Assembly: GCA_016203335.1 (NCBI GenBank)
Contig: JACQNA010000039.1
Location: forward strand, 1-28,881
Origin: Candidatus Woesearchaeota archaeon
GTDB taxonomy: Archaea; Nanobdellota; Nanobdellia; Woesearchaeales; JACQNA01
Direction: 5' to 3'
DNA length: 28,881 bases
Positions 8,167-16,254 of the stretch are shown piece by piece; the stretch's first letter is position 1; each line of letters opens with the position of its first letter. Below the pieces are notes generated by a model. That model searched no databases. It was not told where the DNA came from and saw only the letters and a list, made by a program, of their open reading frames with translations. The position numbers were made by a program, and so were the translations under genes.

Positions 8167-9213
8167 TCACGGTCTTACGGTCTCTTCAAGTGTATACCCG
8201 CTGGAGAAAGGGGTGGCTTGCAATGCAGAAACAAATTGATTCCGGGGCAATCGTGTAGCATAGTCAAGGAGGACTATTGCCACTGCCTGCGGCAGGATCT
8301 TGCCACGGTTATCTTCAGTGGTCATTGCCCTGTTGCTGGGATCTTCTTTCCCGATATCATACCGATTATGTGCTGCGTAATGCAGGAATGCCTCAAGGCT
8401 GTCTGGAAGGAGAGGCAAGAACCGGTGCTCCCGTTCTTCTGCATGTATCCATGTTTGCATAAAATCGTGTGCACTCATATTGAGATCTACATGAACAACA
8501 AGGTATTGCCATCCTTTTCCCTTGGTATCAGTTACCATTCCCACAACTGCCGGCTTTTGCTGATACTGGGAAGAAGGAATGTCGCCTAATTCCTCCCTCA
8601 CCTCTTTATCAAAAAATTGAGTGCGGTAGGTAATTGATCCTGCTGGCACGATGTGCACCGTATCAGCAAAATTGTGCCCACCCCTCCAGCCCAACACGAG
8701 AAGATTTTCCAGATGCACAACACCCGCTACTGAAAGAGGCGAGTGATGTTGCCCGGTGGGGATGAGCTGGTCGGTAAAATGAGTGAAGTATGAATGCCTT
8801 ACCGATGATGTGATGTGCAACGCCTGGGAGTTAAGCGCATATCCACCATACGAGACAAGCTGCTCATTGAACCATGGTCTGGTGATTGCAGCGAGCATGG
8901 CATCAATATCAATCTCTAGACTGTTGCTTGCATTGTTCATGATAATTGCTGTGGCTGCGCCTCGCCAGTGTTGATTTTGCGTAATATGCTCCCGCAGTGT
9001 GCGCACATCGCTCGGAGGGAGATGCAGGGGATTGGTTGCCGGGGGGTGACCAAGGCCAGCGAGCTTGTCAGCAACAACGCGATTAATCTGATTCATCGGC
9101 TCCTCGAGTTGAGCAGCTGTTTGTTGATTATCAATATCAAAAACAATAGTGTCCAGGCTTACCTTTTGTGGGAAAGGAGTAAGGATAAATTGTTGATTGA
9201 GTTCTAGTCCCAT
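8167..9213 (-). CDS. Uncharacterised protein with a degenerate Nudix-like domain
   Basis: The 348-residue product has no signal peptide or membrane helix. The central part resembles a Nudix fold: a strand VVHLENLLVLGWRGG (about residues 166-180), then PAGSITYRTQFFDKEVREELGD (about 191-212), then the strand AVVGMVTDTKGKGWQYLVVHV. KEVREELG matches the REUxEExG half of the Nudix box, but the usual Gx5Ex7 half is about three residues short and its Glu is missing, so catalysis is uncertain. The N-terminal 130 residues are unrecognised. ATG 9213 has a TATA-like box 26 nt upstream, within a 75-nt region shared with the divergent gene at 9289. If active it would cleave a nucleoside-diphosphate-linked compound, but this is only a possibility. 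Confidence 0.55.
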   Translation of the reverse strand: MGLELNQQFILTPFPQKVSLDTIVFDIDNQQTAAQLEEPMNQINRVVADKLAGLGHPPATNPLHLPPSDVRTLREHITQNQHWRGAATAIIMNNASNSLEIDIDAMLAAITRPWFNEQLVSYGGYALNSQALHITSSVRHSYFTHFTDQLIPTGQHHSPLSVAGVVHLENLLVLGWRGGHNFADTVHIVPAGSITYRTQFFDKEVREELGDIPSSQYQQKPAVVGMVTDTKGKGWQYLVVHVDLNMSAHDFMQTWIHAEEREHRFLPLLPDSLEAFLHYAAHNRYDIGKEDPSNRAMTTEDNRGKILPQAVAIVLLDYATRLPRNQFVSALQATPFSSGYTLEETVRP

Positions 9214-9233
9214 GATAGTCTGAAACGATGAAT

Positions 9234-9244
9234 CTAATAAAAAG
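9234..9244 (-). promoter_or_regulatory. TATA box of the Nudix-like gene
   Basis: Minus strand reads CTTTTTATTAG, centred 26 nt before ATG 9213. Confidence 0.5.
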
Positions 9245-9257
9245 GTTATGCATAATG

Positions 9258-9265
9258 TTTATAAA
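9258..9265 (+). promoter_or_regulatory. TATA box of the small anchored-protein gene
   Basis: TTTATAAA centred about 27 nt before ATG 9289. It lies back to back with the minus-strand box at 9234-9244 in a 75-nt divergent promoter region. Confidence 0.55.
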
Positions 9266-9288
9266 TCCTCACTTGTGCAATACCTCTT

Positions 9289-9861
9289 ATGATCACCCGC
9301 ACGGAGAAGTGGTACAAGAGAAAAAGCGCCTATGCCCTTGCCCTGCTCATCGTGATGGTGGCTTCCACCATCGGCTTTGCACTGGTAAACAATAACACCA
9401 CCGGACAGGGGACATCAAATGAGTATAATGGGTATACATTCGTGGCGACTCCGCAGGGCTGGATGTCCACAGTAAACGGCCAGCGGATTGCGTTTGCGTA
9501 CCACCCCAGTGAGCTGGAGCAGATCAGCATGCCGCGGATTGAGCGGTCCCGGGGAAGAGTGTACCTGATTTCCCACCCGAATGAGACTACGTTTGATGCT
9601 TCATTTGCCGCGAGCAGGCTCGGCGCGTTCCTGCAGTTCGCGGGCAGCAGCCCGCAGGAGGCATGCGCTGTTGCAGAGGGGTGCGGCGATATTCCTGTCC
9701 GGAACTGCACTGAGCCTTTGGTGATGGTGTATTACCGGGGAGGGAATGAGACGAAAGCATACCAGCAGGATAATTGTGTTGTTTTGGAGGCACCTGCTGA
9801 TTATGAGCTGAGCCAGCTGAATGAGCGGGCGATATTCCAGGTGCTGGGGATTATGCCTTAA
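9289..9861 (+). CDS. Small membrane-anchored extracytoplasmic protein, unknown function
   Basis: The 190-residue product begins with a short basic segment (RTEKWYKRK) and one hydrophobic helix (about 13-33), with the remainder outside the cell, so it is an N-terminally anchored protein. The outer part is a compact alpha/beta domain with four Cys (in EACAVAEGC, RNC and DNC) that could form disulfides, and sequons NNTT, NETT and NCT that could be glycosylated. I do not recognise the family; the style is common among small DPANN envelope proteins. ATG 9289 is supported by a TATA box 27 nt upstream. The gene ends 85 nt before the 423-residue unknown gene on the same strand, which has its own putative promoter. 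Confidence 0.65.
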   Translation: MITRTEKWYKRKSAYALALLIVMVASTIGFALVNNNTTGQGTSNEYNGYTFVATPQGWMSTVNGQRIAFAYHPSELEQISMPRIERSRGRVYLISHPNETTFDASFAASRLGAFLQFAGSSPQEACAVAEGCGDIPVRNCTEPLVMVYYRGGNETKAYQQDNCVVLEAPADYELSQLNERAIFQVLGIMP

Positions 9862-9881
9862 AACGTAGAATTCTCCAAGAA

Positions 9882-9889
9882 TTTATAAG
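9882..9889 (+). promoter_or_regulatory. Putative TATA box upstream of the 423-residue gene
   Basis: TTTATAAG. The predicted transcript start near 9911 would leave a leader of about 36 nt before ATG 9947. That leader contains a short open frame at 9924-9950 overlapping the start as ATGA. Confidence 0.4.
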
Positions 9890-9946
9890 CTTCCCTTCAT
9901 TTGCCGGCCATAGAAATCACTTCATGCACTGTATGGTGCGGGCCTT

Positions 9947-11218
9947 ATGAAAAATTACCTTCCCCAGAAGAATACCGGGTATCTTCACGTATTGCGTGAA
10001 TTCAGAACAGATATCCCTCTTGCAACAAGGGACGTGTATAATCTCGAGGTTGTTGTTGAGGGTAATCTCCCCAAGGATATACAGGAAAACTTACCGTTGT
10101 TTGGTAACCGGTATCCATCAGACCGTTACGCCCTGAGTTCCGGGGGAAGAGGCATCTTGTTATCTGACGGGGCTGTTCATCTCAGGTTGAAGGGATGTGA
10201 TATTGATGGTACGATTACGCGGATGGTAGCAAACGGCGGAAAAAATGTTATCGCGGATATTGCCCTTGCTGCCCAACACGCAGCCGAACTTGATTTTGGT
10301 ATGCAGAGGATGCATAGCGGCAAGGTGTTTCACCTGCCTTCGTATAAGGGTAACAAACCGTTTTCTTTTCTGACCAGCGATGCTGCGCGAAATGAAGCAT
10401 ACGCAAGCGGCGCATTAGGCGATGCGTTTGAAAAGAATGGGTTTTATCGACCATATGTGCATATCGCTACCGTCACCTACCCCTCCATCCAATGGCAAAA
10501 CCAACCCTGCACAACGCTTGCGTTCTCCTTGCCCAGCCTAGAGAGCGATTTCCGCCTTGAAGAATTCTACCGGTTAGCGTATTGGCACCTGAAGTTTGCT
10601 ACGCGAGAAGTATTAGAATATCTGCAGGAGGATTTTGGAGCGCTGCTGAGCAAGCTCACCACATGGCATGGATTTGTTACCCGGGCAATGGAAGAGGCCG
10701 CTCTGGTACCCAGCGCAGACTCTCACCAGCACCAGAATTATGTCATTAGCCATGTGCATGAGACGGAAATCGGGGCTTCAAGGGTTGATCATACCTCAAC
10801 GAGGGTAGACAAAGGTGCGGCAATGCAATATGCTGATGCGATGAAGCGCCAAGTTTCATTCTTCGGAGATTTGCATCTCGTTGTCTTGCATGCCATTGCA
10901 TTGGCCAAGCAGCATCATGCATTTAATGAGGATAGATATACAAACTATTTTGACCGTGCATACAAATGGTATGATCCCATCAATCTTGCTGAAGTGCCCG
11001 GCTCTGTCTTCTACTGGGAATTACTCGACCGGATGTTCGCACAGGGATATCAGAAGGACCCAATTCCTATTCCGCAAGAAGAGTTTATTGGTCTAGTAGA
11101 GAGGCTGCACGCAATACAGATAGACCACGAATTGCAGGCACGGGTGCATAGGCATATGGAGAGCCAAATGCCTCCCACTGGAAGAAAAAGATTGCCATTG
11201 CCTATTGGAAAGTATTAA
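9947..11218 (+). CDS. Uncharacterised 423-residue cytoplasmic protein (possible kinase-like fold)
   Basis: The product is soluble, with no signal peptide or membrane helix, and I cannot assign a family. Several features recall protein-kinase-like or SelO-like folds: a strand with a lone Lys (HLRLKGCD, K82), a following helix with Glu (AARNEAY, E150), a His/Asn-rich loop DSHQHQNYVI (258-267), and RVDHTS (279-284) where kinases have the metal-binding DFG Asp. Spacings do not fit any classical kinase exactly, so this is a weak lead. The C-terminal third is helical and rich in Tyr, His and Asp (YFDRAYKWYDP). It is followed directly by aglB, whose TATA box overlaps this gene's stop codon, so the two are adjacent but probably separately promoted. 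Confidence 0.55.
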   Translation: MKNYLPQKNTGYLHVLREFRTDIPLATRDVYNLEVVVEGNLPKDIQENLPLFGNRYPSDRYALSSGGRGILLSDGAVHLRLKGCDIDGTITRMVANGGKNVIADIALAAQHAAELDFGMQRMHSGKVFHLPSYKGNKPFSFLTSDAARNEAYASGALGDAFEKNGFYRPYVHIATVTYPSIQWQNQPCTTLAFSLPSLESDFRLEEFYRLAYWHLKFATREVLEYLQEDFGALLSKLTTWHGFVTRAMEEAALVPSADSHQHQNYVISHVHETEIGASRVDHTSTRVDKGAAMQYADAMKRQVSFFGDLHLVVLHAIALAKQHHAFNEDRYTNYFDRAYKWYDPINLAEVPGSVFYWELLDRMFAQGYQKDPIPIPQEEFIGLVERLHAIQIDHELQARVHRHMESQMPPTGRKRLPLPIGKY

Positions 11219-11221
11219 ATA
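11213..11221 (+). promoter_or_regulatory. TATA box of aglB, overlapping the upstream stop codon
   Basis: TATTAAATA, centred 27 nt before ATG 11244. It contains the TAA stop (11216-11218) of the preceding gene. The spacing favours ATG 11244 over the upstream ATG 11229. Confidence 0.5.
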
Positions 11222-11243
11222 ACGGTCTATGCTTTCCCACCGC

Positions 11244-14045
11244 ATGGGTGATGAGGAAGAGGCAGGCAAAAAGAGAGCGCAGATTGTCGGATTCTTTAAG
11301 CAGCTTGTGCACGAAGAGAAAAAGGAAGTAAAGGAATCGGGCACCGCGGGCGGCTCCGGCGATGCGCAGGAGCTTGTTTTATTCTTCAAAAAATACGGGA
11401 AATATGCGTGGATCATCGGGCTGATCATCATTCTCGCGCTCGGCTGGCACTCCCGCACAGAAAACCTGCGGAATACTACTCCTGGAATCAACGGGCTCAT
11501 TGATGTCACTACAGGCAAGCATGTCTCTGTTGACCTGGACTCGCATGTCTTTTTCCGCCTGGCAAAATATATTGTGGAGCATGGCAAGATATATGATTCT
11601 GATCCATTGCGGTATTATCCCCTGGGATACCGGCCGTATCCCATTGCGCCGCTCTCGTATATCATCGCGTACCTGTATAAAGGATGGGCATTCTTTGATG
11701 CGAACGTCACGATTGAATACGCTGACGTGATGTATCCGGTGATTGCATTTGCCATCAGCCAGCTGTTCTTTTTCCTGCTCGTGAGCAGGCTGTTCAGCCG
11801 GAAGGTGGCGCTGGTTGCCACTCTTCTGCTTGCGTTCCTGCCCGCGTATCTCTTCCGGACCATGGCAGGGTCATCTGACCACGACGCGATGGGCATCATG
11901 TTCATGCACATCACGCTCTACCTCTATGTTGTTGCCTGGCAGCAGAAACAGCCCTGGAAAGCAGGGCTTGTTGGCGCGCTGACCGGGGTTGCCACGATGC
12001 TTACCGGCGTGACCTGGCCCGGAGGGGTATTCCCCATTTATGTGATTATCTCATTGTTTGTCATTGGGGACATCATGCTCAAGAAATTCATGCTCAAGGA
12101 TTTCTGTGTCCACTGGGCGTGGTTTCTGGTGACATTCTTTACCCTCTCGCCGATATACGACGGAGCATTCCTGAGCACAGACTGGTTGAGGCACAGCTCC
12201 ATCGGCCTGCTGATGCTGTTTGCGCTGAGCGCGTCACTGGCAAATATGGCCCTGCTGCAGTGGAATCCCCTGAGGATCCGGGAGCGGATGGAGAAGGTCA
12301 TGCCGGAAGGGGTATTCATCATCCTGCTCTTGGTTGTGCTTGGTGTGCTCTTCCTTGCGGCGAGCGGCGGATTTTTCGGATTAGGCGAGCAGATTGATTA
12401 TATCAGGACGAACCTGCTCAGCCCGTTTGCCAACAGCAGGTGGCAGGTGACTGTGGCGGAGCAGCACCAGCCGTACATTGTGGACTGGCGCGGGCAGATG
12501 GGCGGGAATTGGCTGTATGTGGGGCTGTTTTTAATCGGGGCAGTGTACTTGTTTTATGAATTGATCAAGCCGCTGCAGAAGCACAAATGGGCGCTGAGCG
12601 GATTATTTGCCTTTTTCCTTTGGGCGTTCATTTTCAGCAGATACCGGGATGGCAGCGTGCTCAATGGGGAAAGCGGCATTGCCCGATTCCTGTATATCGG
12701 ATCTTTGATCATATTCATAGGCATCATGATTGGGCTTTACCTCTACAGCTTTTACCGGGATAAGGAAACGTATCACCGGATGGCACAGTTGGACACCAAG
12801 TACCTGTTTGTCTTTATCTGGTTCTTCCTCACTGTTGTCGGCGCGAGAGGGGCTATCCGGCTTTTATTTACCTTCAGCCCGGTCACTGCCATGCTCGCTG
12901 CGTATGCGATTGTAGGGATTGTCGCGTACGGATGGCAGCTGCGCATGAAGATAACAGACAAGGTATATCGCGGGCTTATCTATGCTGCGCTGGCTGTGTT
13001 TATCCTTATTGTTGCCTCTCCATTCAATCTGCCAGTTAGGGGAGAAAAGGGGCTGATCTTTGACTTTTACAGCGAGAGCATGAGCCAGGCAAAATGGATC
13101 GGGCCTGCGTACAACCAGCAATGGCAAATCGCCGGGCAGTGGATCCGGGAGAACACCCCAAAAGATGCTGTCTTTGCGCACTGGTGGGACTACGGCTACT
13201 GGGTGCAGTCCGGCGGTGAGCGCGCCACCATCACTGACGGCGGCAATGAGATCGGGCCCTGGAATTATCTTATGGGCAGGATGGTGCTCACCGGGCAGAA
13301 CCAGACCGAGGCATTGCAGTTCCTCAAGGCGCATGACGCAAGCCATCTGCTCATCATCTCTGATGAGATTGGAAAATACACTGCATATTCCTCCATTGGC
13401 TCTGATACCGCGTATGACCGCTATTCGTGGATGACCCTGTTTCACCTTGACGAGACTCAAACAAAAGAAACCCGGGATCAAACCGTGCTGTTCTTCAGAG
13501 GGGGGCAGCCGATTGACGAGGACTTCATCTTTAATGGTGTCACTTTCCGGCGCCAGGCATCTGCTGTCGGCGCTGTGCTGCTGCCTCTCCGGCAAAATGA
13601 GGGAGGGCAGGTGACGTTCAGCCAGCCGACGGCAATTGTAGTTGCATATAACCAGCAGTACAATGTGCCGATGAACTGCATCTTTTTCCAGGACAGGGTC
13701 ATCCGGTTTGCGGGGGGCTGGGAGGGATGCCTGCGGATCGTGCCGAGCTTATCCGGTGAGCAGCAGAATCCGCTGGGAGCAGCATACCTGATCTCTGCAC
13801 GGGCCATGCGCACCTTATGGGTGAACCTGTTCATGCTCAACAAGCAGAATCCTGAGTATGACACGAGCGCGTTTGAGCTGGCGTATGACGACAGCAGGAG
13901 CTGGCCGCTTGCAGTCATCAACGGCAGGGCGATTGGGCCATTGAAGGTCTGGAAGATCAACTACGGCAACTTTACGGTCAGCAACGAGATGCGTGAGCAG
14001 TATATCAGCAGGGAATATGTTAATCCTGATGCGATAAAGATTTAA
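11244..14045 (+). CDS. aglB: Oligosaccharyltransferase STT3/AglB, protein N-glycosylation
   Basis: The 933-residue GT66 enzyme transfers a lipid-linked oligosaccharide to Asn of N-x-S/T sequons on the outer face of the membrane. A charged cytoplasmic N-terminus (about 50 residues) precedes some 12-13 membrane helices, then a soluble C-terminal domain from about residue 600. Diagnostic motifs are present: an Asp in the first outer loop (VDLDSHVFF), SSDHD for the second metal site, TVAE (about 403-406) as the archaeal TIxE motif, and the catalytic-pocket WWDYG (647-651). A DK-type motif appears in variant form near DEIGKYTAY. Start chosen at 11244 because a TATA box sits 27 nt upstream; a start at 11229 would add five residues. 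The neighbouring glycosyltransferases and sugar-nucleotide genes suggest an archaeal agl locus. Confidence 0.93.
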   Translation: MGDEEEAGKKRAQIVGFFKQLVHEEKKEVKESGTAGGSGDAQELVLFFKKYGKYAWIIGLIIILALGWHSRTENLRNTTPGINGLIDVTTGKHVSVDLDSHVFFRLAKYIVEHGKIYDSDPLRYYPLGYRPYPIAPLSYIIAYLYKGWAFFDANVTIEYADVMYPVIAFAISQLFFFLLVSRLFSRKVALVATLLLAFLPAYLFRTMAGSSDHDAMGIMFMHITLYLYVVAWQQKQPWKAGLVGALTGVATMLTGVTWPGGVFPIYVIISLFVIGDIMLKKFMLKDFCVHWAWFLVTFFTLSPIYDGAFLSTDWLRHSSIGLLMLFALSASLANMALLQWNPLRIRERMEKVMPEGVFIILLLVVLGVLFLAASGGFFGLGEQIDYIRTNLLSPFANSRWQVTVAEQHQPYIVDWRGQMGGNWLYVGLFLIGAVYLFYELIKPLQKHKWALSGLFAFFLWAFIFSRYRDGSVLNGESGIARFLYIGSLIIFIGIMIGLYLYSFYRDKETYHRMAQLDTKYLFVFIWFFLTVVGARGAIRLLFTFSPVTAMLAAYAIVGIVAYGWQLRMKITDKVYRGLIYAALAVFILIVASPFNLPVRGEKGLIFDFYSESMSQAKWIGPAYNQQWQIAGQWIRENTPKDAVFAHWWDYGYWVQSGGERATITDGGNEIGPWNYLMGRMVLTGQNQTEALQFLKAHDASHLLIISDEIGKYTAYSSIGSDTAYDRYSWMTLFHLDETQTKETRDQTVLFFRGGQPIDEDFIFNGVTFRRQASAVGAVLLPLRQNEGGQVTFSQPTAIVVAYNQQYNVPMNCIFFQDRVIRFAGGWEGCLRIVPSLSGEQQNPLGAAYLISARAMRTLWVNLFMLNKQNPEYDTSAFELAYDDSRSWPLAVINGRAIGPLKVWKINYGNFTVSNEMREQYISREYVNPDAIKI

Positions 14046-14049
14046 AAGA
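14040..14049 (+). promoter_or_regulatory. TATA box of the first GT4 gene, overlapping the aglB stop
   Basis: ATTTAAAAGA includes the aglB TAA (14043-14045) and is centred 26 nt before ATG 14070. Confidence 0.5.
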
Positions 14050-14069
14050 TAGTGCAGTTTCCTGCTGGC

Positions 14070-15188
14070 ATGAGAATCGTTCTCTACCCCTATAATTTCC
14101 ACGGCGGAACAGCGATTTATATTGTTGAGCTGGCAGCATACCTCAAAGGGACCGGGCACCGGGCGTATGTTATTGGGGAGCAGGAGGGGAAGGAGGGGAA
14201 CCTCACTTTTATCCGGCAGCCGCTCTTTCCTGGGGGCAGGATAATCCGGGACACGCCATTAAGCTACCTGCTCAAGCCGATTATGAACCAGCGGATTGCA
14301 GCAATAATCAACCGCATCAATCCGGACCTGGTAATTTCCAGCGGATTTCTCTATGGTGTGGACAAGCGGATACCTATCGTGCAGGTCGGGTGGGATTATC
14401 CGCGCTCTGTTGCAGGGGCTATCCAGCTTGCCCGGCGGTATTCTTCCGGGCTGCTCTGCTGGTACAAGGCGCTGCGGGAGATTGAAAGCAGCATCACGGA
14501 CCGGCTGTTTCCGACGAGGAATGAGCTTACTGCCTGTGTAAGCTCTGTTGTTGCGCGGAAGCTTGCCGAGCGGGGGGAACATGCCATTTACCTGCCGCCA
14601 GGGATAATGCCGATGGAACACAAATATGCCAAATATCCGCGGTTTACGATTTGCTTTGTCGCCAAGAACCATATCTGGGTTGAGCGGAAGGGGCTCCATC
14701 ACCTATTAGATGCGCTGCTGGTGCTTGCCCGTGAGCATCCGGAATTAAGATGGGGGCTGCAAGTGATCGGGAATGTCCCGCCGGACTCTGCTACAGGGTT
14801 CCGGAAATACCATGATATCCGGGAGCACATCACCGTTGCCGGGCCCCTGCCGCGGGAGAAAAGCATGGAAATTGTTGCGCGGTCGCACCTCTTTGCCGCG
14901 CCATCGCTGTATGATGAGTTTGGGTATGCGGTGCTGGAAGCATTGATGCTTGGCACGCCAGTGATTGCATCGCAGAACGAGTCGTTCATGGATATGGTGA
15001 CGCCAGAATGTGGGGTGATTACGGACACGAGGCATCCAGCCCTGTTTGCCGAGCAGATTGCCCGATTGATCAGGGACAAAAGGCTGAGCCGGCAGATGGG
15101 CAGGAATGCGCGGCAACGGGCGGTGCAGGAGTATTCGTGGGAGAAGGTGATGGGAAGGATACGGCTAGAGCTCAGGATTTCTGCTTAA
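14070..15188 (+). CDS. GT4-family glycosyltransferase
   Basis: The 372-residue GT-B enzyme begins MRIVLYPYNFHGGTAIYIVELAAYLKG, the acceptor-side glycine loop of GT4 proteins. The C-terminal Rossmann domain carries FVAKNHIWVERKGLHHLL and the donor-binding E-x7-E type segment DEFGYAVLEALMLGTPVIAS (about residues 284-303). It should add one sugar from a nucleotide-sugar donor to the growing lipid-linked glycan in the cytoplasm; linkage and sugar cannot be read. A GTG at 14052 is possible, but ATG 14070 is preferred because the protein then starts at the first beta strand and lies 26 nt from a TATA box. Its 3' end overlaps the convergent methyltransferase gene by 17 nt. Confidence 0.88.
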   Translation: MRIVLYPYNFHGGTAIYIVELAAYLKGTGHRAYVIGEQEGKEGNLTFIRQPLFPGGRIIRDTPLSYLLKPIMNQRIAAIINRINPDLVISSGFLYGVDKRIPIVQVGWDYPRSVAGAIQLARRYSSGLLCWYKALREIESSITDRLFPTRNELTACVSSVVARKLAERGEHAIYLPPGIMPMEHKYAKYPRFTICFVAKNHIWVERKGLHHLLDALLVLAREHPELRWGLQVIGNVPPDSATGFRKYHDIREHITVAGPLPREKSMEIVARSHLFAAPSLYDEFGYAVLEALMLGTPVIASQNESFMDMVTPECGVITDTRHPALFAEQIARLIRDKRLSRQMGRNARQRAVQEYSWEKVMGRIRLELRISA

Positions 15189-16203
15189 TGCCATATACCC
15201 CAAATCCGCCGCCCTCTTTTTTGTAATTGTAGAGTATGTCTCGGAATCCAGCCTCTTTGAACCACTGCATGGCCTCTTCAGGGGTATGGCGGTAGTTGTA
15301 GCGATGGGTAAAATTGTCATGGAGGTCGATAAGCTTTTCTTTCCAGCTGGTTCGTGCTCTTCGGTATTGGTCAGTTTTGTCGAATTGCTTGATACCGGTC
15401 AGAATCTCTATTTCCTGCTTCAGCATGAATAAAGGGATCAATAAGTAGCAGAACGCATTTTTCAGGGAAACCGGCAATCTGCCAACTATTTTCGGGATGA
15501 AATCGTACAGGTAGAGCTTGGGCTTGTTGTCGTATATCCAGTTCGTTCCCCTAATCCTGCTGATCTTCAGGTAGAGCCAGACCCAGTATTTTCCTCCCTG
15601 CTTCACGCAGCGCGATAAGGCAAGAAAAGATTTTTTGGTACTTGGGGTGTGGTGCAGCACTCCCGATGAATACACATAGTCGAATACTCCCTGCTTAAAC
15701 GGCGGATGCATGACATCGCCCTGCACAAAAAAGACCCTGTCTTTTCGGGAATTGTATTGATAGGCAAGATAGACGCTTTCCGTGATGTCCAGGGCAATGA
15801 CTTCTAATCCATAGTCCGCCAGCTTGATGGAAAGGTGACCGTTGCCGCAGCCCGCGTCAAGGACTGACTTGTTCTTCAGCTTTGCCGGGGTGATGCCCAT
15901 CTGCTCCAAAAATAATGCTTTCCGCTCGTCTGCCTCCAGCCCCCAGGTCTTGACTTTGTTGATATCCTGGTAGAATTTCCGTTGGAGCTTCCACTGCTCG
16001 GCAAAGCTTTTCCGCACGGCATGGACGTTGGATTCCAGCGAGGGAAGCATGCGGGGGACGCCGTGGATAATGGGATAGGAGTGATGGTTGCTGCAGGAAA
16101 GCTCTCCCCCGGTAATTTCTTTTGCTTCTCTCCTGCTGCTCACCAGCCGGAGCGTGTTGCCGCAGGCAGGGCAGGCGAGATAATGGAGAAGATTCGGGTG
16201 CAT
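15172..16203 (-). CDS. SAM-dependent methyltransferase with Trm112-like zinc ribbon
   Basis: The 343-residue protein has an N-terminal Trm112-type zinc ribbon with probable ligands C11, C14, C37 and H40 (CPAC...CSNH), ending YPIIHGVPRMLP. A class I methyltransferase domain follows, with motif I VLDAGCGNGHLSIKLA (about 114-129), the acidic end of strand 2 (VIALDI) and DYVYSSGVLHHT as motif IV/post-IV. About 110 residues of unassigned C-terminal extension follow. Such fused proteins are frequent in surface-polysaccharide loci, where they may methylate glycan sugars, but the substrate is not known. It shares a single central TATA element with the divergent HAD gene and its 3' end overlaps the convergent GT4 gene. 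Confidence 0.82.
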   Translation of the reverse strand: MHPNLLHYLACPACGNTLRLVSSRREAKEITGGELSCSNHHSYPIIHGVPRMLPSLESNVHAVRKSFAEQWKLQRKFYQDINKVKTWGLEADERKALFLEQMGITPAKLKNKSVLDAGCGNGHLSIKLADYGLEVIALDITESVYLAYQYNSRKDRVFFVQGDVMHPPFKQGVFDYVYSSGVLHHTPSTKKSFLALSRCVKQGGKYWVWLYLKISRIRGTNWIYDNKPKLYLYDFIPKIVGRLPVSLKNAFCYLLIPLFMLKQEIEILTGIKQFDKTDQYRRARTSWKEKLIDLHDNFTHRYNYRHTPEEAMQWFKEAGFRDILYNYKKEGGGFGVYGIKQKS

Positions 16204-16224
16204 GGGCGAGGATAAACCTGCACC

Positions 16225-16233
16225 TTTTTATAT
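16225..16233. promoter_or_regulatory. Shared bidirectional TATA element
   Basis: Plus strand reads TTTTTATAT. Its centre (16229) lies 26 nt from ATG 16203 (minus) and 26 nt from ATG 16255 (plus), exactly the leaderless spacing in both directions. I see no second AT-rich box in the 51-nt gap. Confidence 0.5.
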
Positions 16234-16254
16234 GGTTTGTTGTTTCCGAGGCTC

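Noticed and set aside
12864..13595. 243-codon minus-strand open frame inside aglB
   Set aside because: It overlaps the WWDYG region of aglB; a second real gene there is very unlikely.
16237..16254. TTG start adding six residues to the HAD protein
   Set aside because: ATG 16255 sits 26 nt from the shared TATA element, and the added residues are not part of the HAD fold.
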